Part shown: positions 41,104-52,637 of the stretch, in pieces | Layout of the letters: each line of letters opens with the position of its first letter | Numbering within the stretch: position 1 is the first letter of the stretch | Origin: Diadema setosum | Lineage: Eukaryota > Echinodermata > Echinoidea > Diadematoida > Diadematidae | Assembly: GCF_964275005.1 (NCBI RefSeq) | Contig: NC_092698.1 | Location: 34,081,162 to 34,145,161, forward strand | Direction: 5' to 3' | DNA: 64,000 bases | Made by a program: the position numbers and the translations under genes | Notes under the pieces: model-generated | The model's database searches: none | The model's input: the letters and a program-made list of their open reading frames with translations, nothing else | What the model was told of the DNA's origin: nothing

Positions 41104-41180
41104 CACGTAATCTAATTTTGTCGATTCATATTGATTAGATTACGATTCTACCCCTCTACGTAATCTCGCTAATTAGATCA
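41104..41180. promoter_or_regulatory. Candidate homeodomain-binding cluster (TAATCT / GATTA / CTAATTAG)
   Basis: Within 77 bases there is TAATCT at 41108, GATTAGATTA at 41133-41142, TAATCT at 41161 and the palindrome CTAATTAG at 41169-41176. The 11-base sequence CGTAATCTAAT (41106-41116) recurs as its perfect reverse complement at 41134-41144. TAATC/GATTA is the site of K50 homeodomains such as Otx, and TAATTA-type sites suit Gbx and other Q50 homeodomains. The regulatory role is inference. Confidence 0.35.
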
Positions 41181-41310
41181 AGAATTGAGGCAGTGGTTTT
41201 ACAAATATCGAGAATAATCATGCCATGTTTTAGAACACTCGCTGTCATGTGCGTCCCCGATACCTTCTTAAACCCATTACACTAAACTTTTGGCACAACC
41301 ATTAGTCTTA

Positions 41311-41374
41311 TTTTTCTCCCTTCTTCTCTTGGTCTCTCTCCCTTTCTCTCTCTCTCTCTATGTCTCTCTCTCTC
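41311..41374. repeat. (CT)n pyrimidine tract
   Basis: Imperfect CT run. The Leu/Ser-rich plus-strand open frame over it has no independent support. Confidence 0.85.
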
Positions 41375-41688
41375 CACCGTCTTCCTTCTCCGGCATAGCA
41401 CTGCCATTTTCTCTATCTCAGTCTGTCGTGTTTGCAATTAGCGCCTTCGACGGAGAGAGACCGCCCAATTAATTCATTACAACGATCGCTAGCAATTAGG
41501 CTTAAAACACCATGTATGAGACACTAATTCCATGAGGTAAAGGACTGAAAGAAGAGCAAAGAAGATCTGGAGAAATTACACTCACTAGTCGAAAGGGGAG
41601 AGGCTAAAAGCATCGACAAACTTGTCTTCATTTTCACTACCCAGCGTAGAATGTTTTCTGATCGCAGGTTTGTACCACACAACTTGTG

Positions 41689-41702
41689 CCCCCCCCCCCC
41701 CC
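41689..41702. repeat. Poly-C run
   Basis: An uninterrupted C run of about 14 bases. Confidence 0.9.
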
Positions 41703-41987
41703 TCCACGTCTCTTTATCGTGACACGAAACTCTTTGTTCGCAAAGCTTGACAACTATAGCTAGGGCGTATTTTCAAGTAAATGCAAGCTTCTCGCCTCTA
41801 CACACGTTTGGCCGATGCATCCGAATATTGATTTGCAGCACTAGTCGGAATAATTTTCCTTTCTTCTGTGACGACATGAAACTTTGCGCATGACATGCAA
41901 CACCGCAAGTGTAATTAAATTTGCCCGGTAAATGCCACGATTATGAGGGGTTAGTCAGGAAGGATCTGTTGCTAACAAACGTACCCA

Positions 41988-42023
41988 CGCACACATACAA
42001 CACATACACACACACACAACATG

Positions 42024-42062
<39 letters not shown>
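41988..42062. repeat. (CA)n microsatellite
   Basis: CA run with ATAC and ATGCAT interruptions, perfect over its last 35 bases. Confidence 0.95.
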
Positions 42063-42063
<1 letters not shown>

Positions 42064-42259
42064 AACACTGCCTTTAAAGAATCAACTGACCGTTTCCATG
42101 TGGTCAACAAGGTAGTAGTAAAATCCCCAATAGCTTTACTTTGACATATTCTGCATACTTGACTTGTAATTGTGCGAGTGAAGAGGAGAAAGTGATTAAA
42201 GTTCACATCTACCGTAGAGGCTAGAAGCCTTCGTTGATGTCATATACTCATATCTGATA

Positions 42260-42550
42260 CGTGCTATGGCACATGATGATATTTTGCGGGCACTTCGCGG
42301 TTTGTTCTGCTACATCACTATTCTTCCGTTCCGCGCAGACGACCGAGAATCGGAGCTGCGAAAGCTATCTGCTGTAATGCGCGTGCATCTTCGGCGCGCC
42401 TCATTAGCAGGGTTATATATCCAGCTAATTGCTGACGCTAACGATGATGCTTTTACTGGTCCCTCTGTTAGATCTATTGAGGTAACTCCCCGTGAATTAG
42501 TGCCGAGTTTCGCGATTAATGATCGGTCGTGGTATGCGGGGAAACAGTCG
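42260..42550. promoter_or_regulatory. Candidate noncoding regulatory block with TAAT cores
   Basis: A balanced-composition block in AT-rich surroundings, with five TAAT/ATTA cores between 42374 and 42521 (GTAATG, CATTAG, CTAATTG, GAATTAG, GATTAATGA). Both strands happen to be open across about 260 bases (42266-42553 plus, 42310-42573 minus), but neither product has a recognised domain. I favour a conserved noncoding element over a nested exon. Confidence 0.25.
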
Positions 42551-43544
42551 TAGACGGCAATCCCACCACCCAATGAGGCATAACATCACGGCACTGACTG
42601 TACACGTGTATATTCAAATCGCAGCAGGGATTGTTTATTTCGATTTGTTTGCAAAATTTCGGTGTACTTGGAATACCTGGGGGTTTTTTTACGTTTTGTT
42701 TTTGTAGGTAAAGTTATTCAAGTTGTGATTTGTTTTGTTTTGTTTTTTTTTTTTTTTTGCTCTGACCATCATTATTAGAGTCAATTACATCTGATGAGCT
42801 GAAGAAACCCTGTTAAACCAATGAATTAGCGCTTGAGAATTTGCGAGGGAATCTGAGAGGACGCAAATCCCCTAACAGGAAAGGATAATCCACAAATTGG
42901 AGCACCAACTTGGTTTACCCGAGTACACCAGTTGAATATGGCATAATCCGTTCCAGACCGTGGGGTCAGTTGTTTGTGATGCGTTTTGTGCCACCTTGTT
43001 TTGTATGGGACCCATTTCCCTCTTCTGCGAGTAATCTGCCTGAGTGTAGGCACAGAACTTAGCTAAGGCGAGGTAAATTGGAAGCGCATTATAGGATTGC
43101 TACTGGTGATTATCTAGTCCGTTGTTGCCACAGTAGCTGATGTATTCTTTTGTTTTCTTTCTCTTAAAGCTCTTCCAATTAAAAACCTATATTTTATTCT
43201 TGTGTTGGCTTAGAGAAACAAAAAGAAACAAGCCCTGCTGGCAATTTGGTAAAAACACATCTCTGGGTTGGTGTAATTTGAATTTTCCTACTTTGTAAGA
43301 CAAATTTCTGCTGGCGAGCATTTCTACCATGTTTGCCTGCAGTAAATTACTCTACTTCGTGTCTCCACTTGTCCTTTTTCTTTCTTCTTTGTACCCTTCA
43401 TCTCCTCCACCTCCTCCTCCTTTTGTCCTTTACGTCCCCCGCTCTCCAATTTCACCAATCGGGATCTTTATTACCAAGAAAAGAAGATCTGGTCCTTCTC
43501 GCTTTATATCTATATCACAAAATGTGTCTCTAGTAAAATAACGA

Positions 43545-43690
43545 TAATAAAGGAAATGCTAACAACAATAATGATGATACTAATAAAGATGATGATAAAA
43601 GTGAAAGTAATACTAGTATTTGAGTTGACTTCTAATCATAGAATAACAATAGATGAGTATCGTAATCATCATCATTAATAATACAATACT
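43545..43690. repeat. Degenerate AAT/GAT-rich repeat
   Basis: Loose AAT, GAT and ATC trinucleotide runs, without a perfect core. Confidence 0.6.
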
Positions 43691-43864
43691 ACTATTGCCC
43701 TACTCTTGAGTATATTTCTAAGGATAGTATCTTCAATGAATGCATCTGCACTGCTCCTACAGATGAGCTCTGATCTTAATTCTAACTAACAAGCATTGCA
43801 AGGTACCTATTTTTACATCACGAGTGGTTTTGTTGTTACACCCCCTTGCCTAAGATTAGTGTGA

Positions 43865-43935
43865 ACACACCGCGCGGGATGCGAACTGAGGCTCTCACTT
43901 TTCCGTGTTCTTGAGCCTGAACCACAACGCTCATA
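43865..43935 (-). mobile_element. tRNA-derived SINE head, minus strand
   Basis: On the minus strand a box A-like TGGTTCAGGCTCAAG (43910-43924) is followed by a box B-like CAGTTCGCATCCCG (43875-43888), in the order and spacing of a tRNA-type Pol III promoter. The body beyond it is short and unrecognised. Just to the right (from 43985) a foldback element begins. Confidence 0.5.
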
Positions 43936-43984
43936 AAGGGATTGTATAGTATTGGTTGAGATAAGGATTCAGCTCTTAAGTTTT

Positions 43985-44233
43985 TGCGAGATACGTAGAA
44001 ACCACTTTATCAAATGTTAAAGAGCATACAATTCTAAGAAAATCTGTTTTGAAATGGCTGAGATGACCAAAAACAAAGTAAAACAAAATGACCCTGATAG
44101 AAGGTGGGTCCCACCTGTTACTGTGATCGCTTTGTTTGGATATATCAGCCATTACAAAACAAAATTTCATCAAATAAACGTTGAACTCCTCATAGAATTA
44201 TTATGTTCTTTCATATTTCATCAGAGGTTTCTT
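43985..44233. mobile_element. MITE-like foldback element, copy A
   Basis: The centre is the palindrome AGGTGGG-T-CCCACCT at 44102-44116. Arms of about 124 bases pair across it: left has GAGATAC...GAAACCACTT...GAGCATACAATTCT...AAATGGCTGAGAT...AAACAAAG, and the right arm holds the reverse complements in mirror order. No coding capacity is present. A second, diverged member lies at 62671-62972 and shares the blocks GAAACCACTT, GAGCATACAATTCT and a GATATCTCAGCC-like core. Confidence 0.8.
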
Positions 44234-44362
44234 GTTATCTCAGAATATCATCAGAAAAAAAAAACACGTTGAAAACCTAAAGCCACATCTTAACCGAAAG
44301 TATTTAATCCCTTTAAATTATATTATATAGAGAGGAAAGTGTGTCCGTATAGCTTGGTATGA

Positions 44363-45150
44363 TTCAATTCAATTCAATTCAAACTTTATTTCATTCTTCG
44401 AAAAGAACATAAACATTTCACTTTCTTTGGTAACAGAGAATAAGGTTACATAATCAAAACAAAGTAAATTGAGAAAACATAATTGTGGAACCTTGGGGTA
44501 ACAAATGATGTTGTAATGAAAATTGACTGAAGTGATATAGACGATATAACATTACACAAAATATCGAAAAAAGGAGGACCCACTAAAAAAGCAATGCTTG
44601 TAGAATGTGGGCCCCTCAGGTACAGAATGTCACTAGAAAATGAACTGATGCAAAAAGGGGAAAAAATTGGGAGTAAAGTCAGATTAAAAAAAAAAGTCTG
44701 GAAGCCCAATAAGAAGACAGAGTAACAGACAGACACACATACACAGGCGAATGAACATTAAACGAGACTGGGACGACAAAACTTATAAAGGGGGACTTAA
44801 ATACAAGACAGAACGAGACAAGACTGTCATAACAGGAAGACAATACAACGGACAGAAAGGCAAAACAGATCCAGCGACCCTCGACAGAACTATATCGAAA
44901 AAATAATGAGATGCGTGGAAAGGATACGGAAATATGGAAAAATAGAGAGAAATAGATGCGGAAGTAATACAAGTAGAATCGAATCTACTCAGTAAGTGTC
45001 TCAGGACAGCAGGGACGAGAAAAATATGTGACAGTATATCATTGGTAATCAAAATTCTTCGAAAAGAAATTAGAATGAGCCAACACGCTGATTCCATTCT
45101 GTAGGAACATAACATTGCAATAAGAAAGACATTGCATAACATTGCAATAA
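44363..45150 (-). mobile_element. Probable retroelement 3' region with a (TTGAA)n tail, minus strand
   Basis: Read on the minus strand the segment ends AATAAAGTTTGAATTGAATT and continues GAATTGAATC, a polyadenylation-like signal followed by tandem TTGAA units. This is how many non-LTR elements end. The purine-rich plus strand gives three overlapping, Phe/Leu/Ser-rich minus-strand open frames (44446-45142) with no RT motifs, so I do not call them genes. The outer limit toward 45150 is a guess. Confidence 0.4.
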
Positions 45151-45626
45151 GATGATAATTATGTACTGAACCAGTCTACAGTCAGGTACGGTATAGTTGA
45201 ACCTATATACCTTTGGGACTGTGGATTTACAACTCCGTTTTGCTGATATTTTAATTGGTGTTCGTTTGTAGAGCTCTCTGGTGATTTGGGGCTAAGAAAA
45301 AACAAACAAACAATCAAAAATTAGCAGTGATTGATGAAAGTGACAAATTACGTATATTAAACAAAGTGATTAACCCTCCCCGGCCAACTGCACACTGCAC
45401 AAATCATTTATAGAAATAAAGGACTTGATAACATAAGGCAATGAACCCAGAATATTCACTCTCCTGTTAAGTAATCGTTTGTTCCGCCAATACTCTTTCT
45501 GCAATCAATTCTTAACAGGAAACCAAAATCAATAGCGGAAATGTATGGTATATCAACCACAGAATGGATTCCGTCATTCTATAAATTCCTGGCATGGAAA
45601 CATAAATCGATCTTTTCAGCTTCTTT

Positions 45627-45680
45627 CCCTCTCTCTCTCTCTCGTTACCTTTTTTTCCCTCTCCTTTCTTTCTCTTTCTT
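45627..45680. repeat. (CT)n pyrimidine tract
   Basis: Imperfect CT and CTTT units. Confidence 0.8.
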
Positions 45681-45893
45681 GGTCGCTAACTTTATTTCTG
45701 ACCAAAAATCCAGCTTGTCAGATGCACGCAAAATAAAATCAAAGCAATCCTAATGAAAACGATTGGAAAATGCCGCCTTGCCACCCCAGTTTATACCACT
45801 TCTTGATTTTCCCAAACAGTACCAAAATAACCACACAAAAAAAGCCCAACAACAGACGTCAAATAAAACACCCTTACTGAATACAATAAAAAT

Positions 45894-45895
<2 letters not shown>

Positions 45896-45952
<57 letters not shown>
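45896..45952. repeat. (CA)n microsatellite
   Basis: Perfect CA run of about 28 units. Confidence 0.95.
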
Positions 45953-45954
<2 letters not shown>

Positions 45955-46011
45955 ACGTTTGGAAATACTATACACGGTCGATCATTCACAACAGCGAATG
46001 GATGTTGCCCC

Positions 46012-46034
46012 TTCACACACACACACACACACCC

Positions 46035-46066
<32 letters not shown>

Positions 46067-46067
46067 C
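46012..46067. repeat. (CA)n microsatellite with CCCACA variants
   Basis: A second CA run, 60 bases from the previous one, with CCCACA interruptions. The pair may have arisen by local duplication. Confidence 0.9.
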
Positions 46068-47439
46068 ATATTCATTTTAAAACTGGAATGATGAAGAATA
46101 AAATTGTAAAAGCAAAGATGGCATCGAAAATCCTTAAAAAAAACACGAATAAGATCGTGATGATGATGATGGTATAATAGTGTTCTTGATGATAACACCA
46201 AGGTAGAGGATAAGGAGGACGATGAGGAGGCCCCCTTTCATAGCAACGATGATGATAATGAGGATTTCTGGATGCAGCAGCTGATAATGATAATAATAAT
46301 ATGGAGTGAGGGTTGTATTATTGGTTGATTCAAATAAGCCTCCATATAACCTCCCCTCCTTGCAGATCCTTACAGCTTTACCAGGATTTTTTTTTTTCAT
46401 ATTTTCCTTCATTCCTAAATTCGTCGCTTGGTAGCGCTTCTTCGGCCTCCAGCTTTAAGCGAAGGTCCACTCTTTCTAAGCCTCTCAGATGACATAAACC
46501 AAATCCAAAGCTTTTAAAAGAGTTGCTGCACTGTCCGCCAACCTGAGTAAACATGGTAAATTAGAGACGATCTCATATCATCTCATTTTCCTTCCATCGA
46601 CTGTATATTGAGGGAAAAAATCACGACTGTATGAATTTAGCAAGCTAAGACGCCTGTAAACAGGCAATGGTGCCGTTCATGCGTCACTCTAACGGTAAGG
46701 CATTTACTATATCCATGCCAAAAAAGGGAATAAACTTTGGAGGATTTTTCTTGGTTTATTTTATCTGCTGCTTTCTCTCTTTCAGACAGAGGGTCATTGC
46801 TTGATGCGACGATTAAAGGTAAAAGGGGGAAGATCAAAACAGTAATCACGATTCTTTGGAAATATTCTACAGTTCCAGAAAGATAAATCTCTCGATGTAA
46901 ACTAGTTTAGAATATTAAATATATAATAGAATATAAATGTCTGTTGTGTATCTTTTTAAAGTGGTTTTCATCAGTCAAAAAAAAAAACAAAACACAAAGC
47001 ACCAAATACACGTTTGCTCTTCCCACTCTTTTTGGTTTAAAGTGTAATATTTCAGTCTCAACACCTCAAGATTTTGCTCATCACAATTCTGCACTCCAAG
47101 AGCAAGAGGTGGACGCTGTGTCTGTTTTTTTTTTAAATGTTCACGAATGAAGGTTGACTTGGAAGTAGAAAACACCACTTTTTGGGTATATCCGAAACCA
47201 TTTTATCATTCATGACGTCACAAGGGTATTTATAGACGATGGTATAACAATCATACTTACGGACGCATGAAAGAAGAATTAAAATCACATTATATTGTAA
47301 CACGTGTACCATGGCATATAATTGTTCTCAATGCTACCATTTCTTTTTCCGAATGTGCAATCTACTCTCTCCCCCATCTCTGCCCCCCCCCCCCTTTCGC
47401 TCTCTGTCTTTGCTCTCAAATGTTCACAAACCTTGGCAT

Positions 47440-47780
47440 CATGCTTGCACGCACATGCGCGCTGATATCGTATGTTGCAGCTCCCCGGGGTGTCGGCATT
47501 TGCCCCCGCCGCCTTTGTTGTTCTTGTTTGGACGGGGTATTGTGAGCGCCAGTGATACCCCAGCCAACAAAGGGCCCAGTTTTCTGCCCCCTACTACTGA
47601 TACAGTCGCCCCTGCCGATAAAGATTCTCGAGATTCCAGCCCCCTCAAGCAACCGGCTTGTGAAAATACCACCGCGGCGGTTCGGGGTTTGTAAGAGGCG
47701 GCGAGCGATAGGGGTAAGGAAGAGAGAAGGGGAGCGCCTCGGCAGTGGACCATCCAGGTCTATCAGACCGCGTATTTTGA
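47440..47780. promoter_or_regulatory. GC-rich intronic block, candidate conserved element
   Basis: This block is clearly GC-richer than its surroundings, with CCCCGGGG-, GCCGCC- and GGCGGCGAGCG-like stretches and a CAACAAAGGG SOX/TCF-like site near 47564. Several frames are open by composition in both strands, none with a domain. It could be an enhancer or a lost exon; no direct evidence decides. Confidence 0.2.
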
Positions 47781-49108
47781 ACTGTATACGTATCCAAAGC
47801 CTCTAGCTGTGAATAAAGGCTACCTTCCATATCCCCATCGTGGGGATTTCGTAACGAAATACTCCCATTTTGCTTCCTTAAAGATTTGTGTCTTTTCTTT
47901 TTGATCTGCAAAAATTTCGTATCCTCACCTTCCCTTACTCGCTTCCTCTCTCTTTATGTTGGTCTCTCTCTCTCTCCCGCTCCATCTCTCTCTGAGCTAC
48001 ATTTTAATTTCCAGCGCAATATCTATTTCAGCATCTGTTTAGGATGAAATGGAGATACGAACGGATTAGAGTCTTGATTGGGATTCGAGCACCTTGTCGC
48101 ACAAACATTGAGTCCTAGTGCAAGGGCATGAACAGACTGAGAAGGGGATGGAAAAAGAGGAAAAAGAGAGACTTTCATGGAGAGAAAGAAGAGTGAGAGA
48201 AAGTTCCCCCCATCGTTACTAACAGGTCTAACCACCGTAACCTACCAACTCATATTTGAAGTTGGGTCTGTCCCAATCTTACTGCGGATGAACTAAAATT
48301 GCAAAGATAATATACGAGATATGCTTAAGCATAATTATTCACATTTCGTCCTTCTCCTGCTAAGATATACTATAAAGAAAGCCAGGAAATAAAGTACTTC
48401 ATGCCTTTTGTGGTAAAGTAAAAAAAAAAAAACTGTTAAAGTTAGATAACATTATACGTTACAATGAACTCTAAATATATTTCCCATCCGCCATAGCAAA
48501 GGAAAAGATTTAAACTTCTTAGGCAGTAAAAGTCATTCGAAACTTAAGCTTATTTCAGAGTTTTTGAGTAACTGAACAAATGAATTTAAGGGCAAAATTT
48601 AAGTGTAAAAGTATAATTTTCTGAGCGCATGAAGACAGTACAGACAGTTACTGCACTGTGAAGTTTCAAAACTGTTAACATTATATCATATGAAGCATAG
48701 ATCCCGAATGCTCGAAAATCGGGACCAGTAATGAAACATGGAGGATAATTTCACCGTTTAACTATGAAACTTGAAATTGTGTATGTCAGATCATTTAACC
48801 AATTCTACATTGGTTTATATATTGCGTATTTATTTTGTGTGCATCCTGGTAACCAGAAAAGATGTTACTGTTTCAGTAGATATTTGACTCGTATTGGAAA
48901 AGTGAGTGGGACTGTTCACGCATTCGATTCCTATTTGTGATAACTATTGAAGAGAATCAGTCTAATAATTACTTCGTATTCTTTGTCCCGTATAGTCAGC
49001 CTTACAGTCAATTCAGCAGGAGTGTATATCTATTTCTTATTTTATTGGAGAAGTAAAATAGAGAGAAAAGTTGAATTTTGAAGGTTTAAACAAATATGAA
49101 CTCTCTTG

Positions 49109-49203
49109 ATTCCTTAGATTGAGATGAGGGACAAATCCAAGTTTAATTTTCGATTTGTCCCTATAAACCGTAATCTCGTAGATTGATTTCCGATCTAAGG
49201 AAT
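49109..49203. mobile_element. Small foldback element next to a TA repeat
   Basis: ATTCCTTAGAT (49109-49119) is mirrored by ATCTAAGGAAT (49193-49203), and inside them GGGACAAATC (49128-49137) by GATTTGTCCC (49152-49161). The two nested perfect arms and a flanking (TA)n at 49210-49239 fit a decayed MITE. Confidence 0.5.
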
Positions 49204-49208
49204 TTAGA

Positions 49209-49209
<1 letters not shown>

Positions 49210-49239
<30 letters not shown>
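49210..49239. repeat. (TA)n microsatellite
   Basis: Perfect AT run of about 15 units. Confidence 0.95.
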
Positions 49240-49244
<5 letters not shown>

Positions 49245-50201
49245 TAATACAGAGAGAGATGAATAATCAGACATAAAAATAGAGGTGCAGCGTCCCAAGA
49301 GCTCTCTATTATGGTATAGATGACATATTATAGAGAAAGGGAAATGTGAGTTTGATTCAGTGGCGAAAGTAAGGACTAAGATTGTGCTTAGGTTCTCTAT
49401 ACATGCTTCTGGCAGAATGTAGGCCGTAATGATCGAGACTCAATCACTGAAGGATCAATAACATACCGAGTGGTTCACCCTGCTCAACGATTCATTCATT
49501 TGAATTATCCATCCGCCCTCAGTCTTGTCCATTACCGCTGCGACTAATGTAACACAAGGAGGAAAAGAAAGTATTAACGTTGGTGGATCGTGCTGAGTAA
49601 AAACACGTGTTTGCCAAGACGACATCCCTGAAACCATTCGATCTTCGTTGTTGTTGTGATTTCCTCGAACGCTCTGCTCCTCTGCCACCTTGTTAGATTG
49701 CCATTAGAACTGTACGGAATATCTCTCTTAAGCATCGAATGTAAGTGGGGTATAGAGCGGGTTAAGTATGTGTTTCTTTCGTCGCAAAATCTTTTATGTA
49801 TACCGTAGTTTGCCGAAGGCTTTTGCCCTTTGCATCGTGTGCCGCTCCCCAGATCTCTAAGTCCCGTGATTTAGGTTGTACGATAGCACAGATTAAGAGT
49901 AACTTATCTCATCGTATCCCTAACACCAATTCGGGCATTATCTCTGCTGATATGCTGAGAAAATACAAGCGGAGTGGAGAATAAAAGAGGGAGACTCGGG
50001 TAGAGAAATAGATGGATTCTCTCTGGGCACTGTCGTTACCATCATCTTCATCATCGCTTCATCAAAGCCAACCGACCCGGTTACACCTGTAGGTCGAATT
50101 AAGCCATATCCTAATGACACTGCAATCTCGAATGAGGCAATAACCACAGTCATATTACGCTGTCTAACCCTCACTAAAAACGATACCATGCCACATTACC
50201 T

Positions 50202-50286
<85 letters not shown>
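50202..50286. repeat. Compound (CT)n-(CA)n microsatellite
   Basis: A CT run to 50238, then CA with one CG interruption to 50286. Confidence 0.95.
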
Positions 50287-50287
<1 letters not shown>

Positions 50288-50559
50288 TTTGTTCCTTTTT
50301 CTCTGTCTCTCCTTCATTTGTCGTCTGCTCCTAAGATCCATGGTAACGTGAGTGCTAGAAACATTGCCTTTTTGACCACTCTGAAGCCCATTTTACTCGC
50401 CATACCTCAATTTCATGCAAGTTCGTTTTCTCTTCTCTTTTCAGTCTTTATCATGACTATGCTTGTATTTGAAGCATCCAACTCATGTTAATGGCATCAT
50501 GCATCACCATTGTTATCGTAACGCTATCGTTTTATTATCTGAATTTTAATACCATTATT

Positions 50560-50705
50560 GTACAATTATTGTTATTATCATTATTATTGTCATCATTATT
50601 ATTGTTGCTACCATGACTACTACTACAATTACTATCATCATCATTATCATCATCATCATCATCTTCATCATTAGCATTGTTATTATCAGTATTATGCTAT
50701 CATTA
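50560..50705. repeat. (ATT)n/(ATC)n trinucleotide repeat, degenerate
   Basis: ATT, ATC and TCA units on the plus strand, giving a Met/Ile-rich minus-strand frame that is not a gene. Confidence 0.85.
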
Positions 50706-51969
50706 TCAACCGGTACAATTAATATCTTTATGATCATTGTCGTTATCTTTCCTCGTATATGAATATGTAACAAGAAATTCTTTTTAAAAATGTGTGTCGT
50801 GTGTGCAGTAATCTTAAAGACACAACATCAAAATTGAGTACAATAAGGTAAATGGAACTACAGAAAATCATCGTCTATGACTGACAGAGTTTTAGACTGT
50901 TACCTTCAAATTATGCATTTTTTATTTGATTTTACTTTTATTAAGAAACGGGATGTGCGTATACAGCCAAAGGTTTGAATGATGATATCAGGACTCCACA
51001 AATCGAACCAATGACTACCATGATTTTTGTCTTCTGTGGGCAACGTTGGCTTAATAGAGAGAGAGGGACGAGTTTTTTATGAGACATTGGTTAAACTATA
51101 CTTGCAAATAAGGAGCTGGCGTGACGTGCATGCTCGGAAAAGGAACAACGCCAATGTTACACTATTCGCGTTGTCGTCACTGGATATGAACACATTATTC
51201 ACCTGGTTTTGAAACAGTGGGACGTTTGTTTACAGTGCCCTTTGAAAGGAGGGACTATTTGGCTGAATTCCTTTCTATGGTGAAGGACACGGGTAATAGG
51301 ATAGCTATTGAAGAGCTGTTGACACCGGCGAGTACGGTCAGTTCAGAAAGCTCGGTTTGATGTATCGTCACCGATCCTTGCTCGGAGTGGCCGTGAATGC
51401 AAACCGATCAAAGTGATGGATCGCAGTAATGTTTGTGACACCTTCGAAAATTGTTACCAACAAACAAACTATTGATAGTGTTTACGATTGTACAATTACC
51501 AAATCTATCAGCCTTGCGAGCTATTCAACTCGATCTTAAGGAAGAAAACTGAGAAATGACAGTATGCCTCAAAATACGTGTTTGAGTGACATCTGATATA
51601 CTCGTGATCAATCGTGACCGAGGTGTGGATAATTGGGACAAATGGCCTCATTTTACGAGACAATTCAAGAGTGATTTCTGTACTTCATCTTCCGCCAGAT
51701 GTACAAGAGCGCCAATGTGAGACCATGCAAGTGATGACCTTATTCATCTTCGGTGCTTTTTTAACATGTCTACATCGATTAAATCGAGATACTCTTGTCA
51801 TACAGCAGCATTAAAATTGGAGCAAACTGGCCAAAACAAACTGACGTCTTTTACATTGCGAAAACTTTGTGAATGCATGACCTGTGTATTCTCTTATCAT
51901 TATAAACATTAAACAAAAGTGCAGTTGATTTTTGATTAAAGACATTTATGTTTATTTTCTCTTTTTCAG

Positions 51970-52637
51970 ATAAAAGTATCAACGACCGTCGAGACAGCCA
52001 TGAAGGTCTGGACGAAAACGACGACGACATCCTTCACGACAGCGGGGCTTCGTCACCCGACGAGGGTGGCCGAAAGTCTGCAGGTGAGCTCATCGGCAAG
52101 GAAAACGGTGTCAGCGCTGGTGGAGCCGAAACTCTGGGCGGTGGTACCAATGGTAACGCAGGCAGCAAGAGTCGTCGACGTCGGACGGCCTTCACCAGCG
52201 ACCAGCTCCTGGCACTCGAGAAGGAGTTCATCAGCAAGAAGTACCTGACGCTCAGCGAACGCGCACACATTGCGCGCTTTCTTCAGCTCAGCGAGGTGCA
52301 GGTCAAGATCTGGTTCCAGAACCGGCGAGCCAAGTGGAAGCGACTAAAGACCCACTCGTCCATCCTAGGTGGCGGTAATCGGGGTGGAGGAAATGGCGGC
52401 GGAGGCAGTGGTGGCGGCAGCGGAGGAGGCGGTAACGGCAACTCCAAGCTCGTTGTCCCGATCCCAGTACATGTGAATCGCTTTGCTGTCCGGTCGCAGG
52501 AGCAATGCCGACCAAGAATGGTAGAACCGATGGGGCAAGGATCTCAACACCATCACCATCTCTTGTCTCATGGTCCTTCCCCCGGCACGCTCGGCTCGCC
52601 AGAGGGAATAGGTGCTCTACGAAACAGCATTACGTAA
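51970..52637 (+). CDS. gbx: Gbx homeobox protein, coding exon 2 (residues 227-448) with homeodomain
   Basis: This exon encodes the DNA-binding half of the Gbx repressor. The acceptor is a pyrimidine tract ending CTTTTTCAG; exon 1's last G joins AT to give Asp227. An acidic stretch follows (residues 238-260, with [12 protein letters not shown]). The homeodomain is residues 294-353, with F8, W48, F49, Q50, N51 and R53 in place and a third helix reading [13 protein letters not shown]. After a Gly/Asn-rich linker (about 358-384) comes [16 protein letters not shown] (388-403), a C-terminal block diagnostic for Gbx/unplugged. A His run (HHHH) lies near residue 425. The frame stops with TAA at 52635-52637. 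Odd points: Ile rather than His directly after EKEF, Ala at homeodomain position 15, and a helix 2 of [10 protein letters not shown]. At 448 residues the protein is longer than vertebrate Gbx2 (about 350), mostly through low-complexity runs. Confidence 0.95.
52170..52349 (+). other. Homeodomain of Gbx
   Basis: Sixty residues starting [12 protein letters not shown] and ending KWKRLK. Position 50 is Gln, which favours TAATTA/TAATTG sites, and Asn51 contacts adenine in all homeodomains. There is no intron inside it. Confidence 0.97.
52452..52499 (+). other. Gbx-family C-terminal motif
   Basis: [16 protein letters not shown], the block following the homeodomain that separates Gbx from other ANTP-class families. 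Here it lies 34 residues after the homeodomain across a Gly-rich linker. Confidence 0.9.

Noticed and set aside
42796..43060. GC-balanced stretch that looked like an exon on the minus strand (75 codons)
   Set aside because: No acceptor or donor in a fitting frame and no recognised protein family.
44446..45142. Three overlapping Phe/Leu/Ser-rich minus-strand frames, possibly a membrane protein
   Set aside because: They share the same DNA in different frames, follow a pyrimidine-rich strand and lie in a probable retroelement 3' region.
45750..46080. Thr/His-rich and Cys/Val-rich frames over 100 codons
   Set aside because: CA/TG repeat translation.
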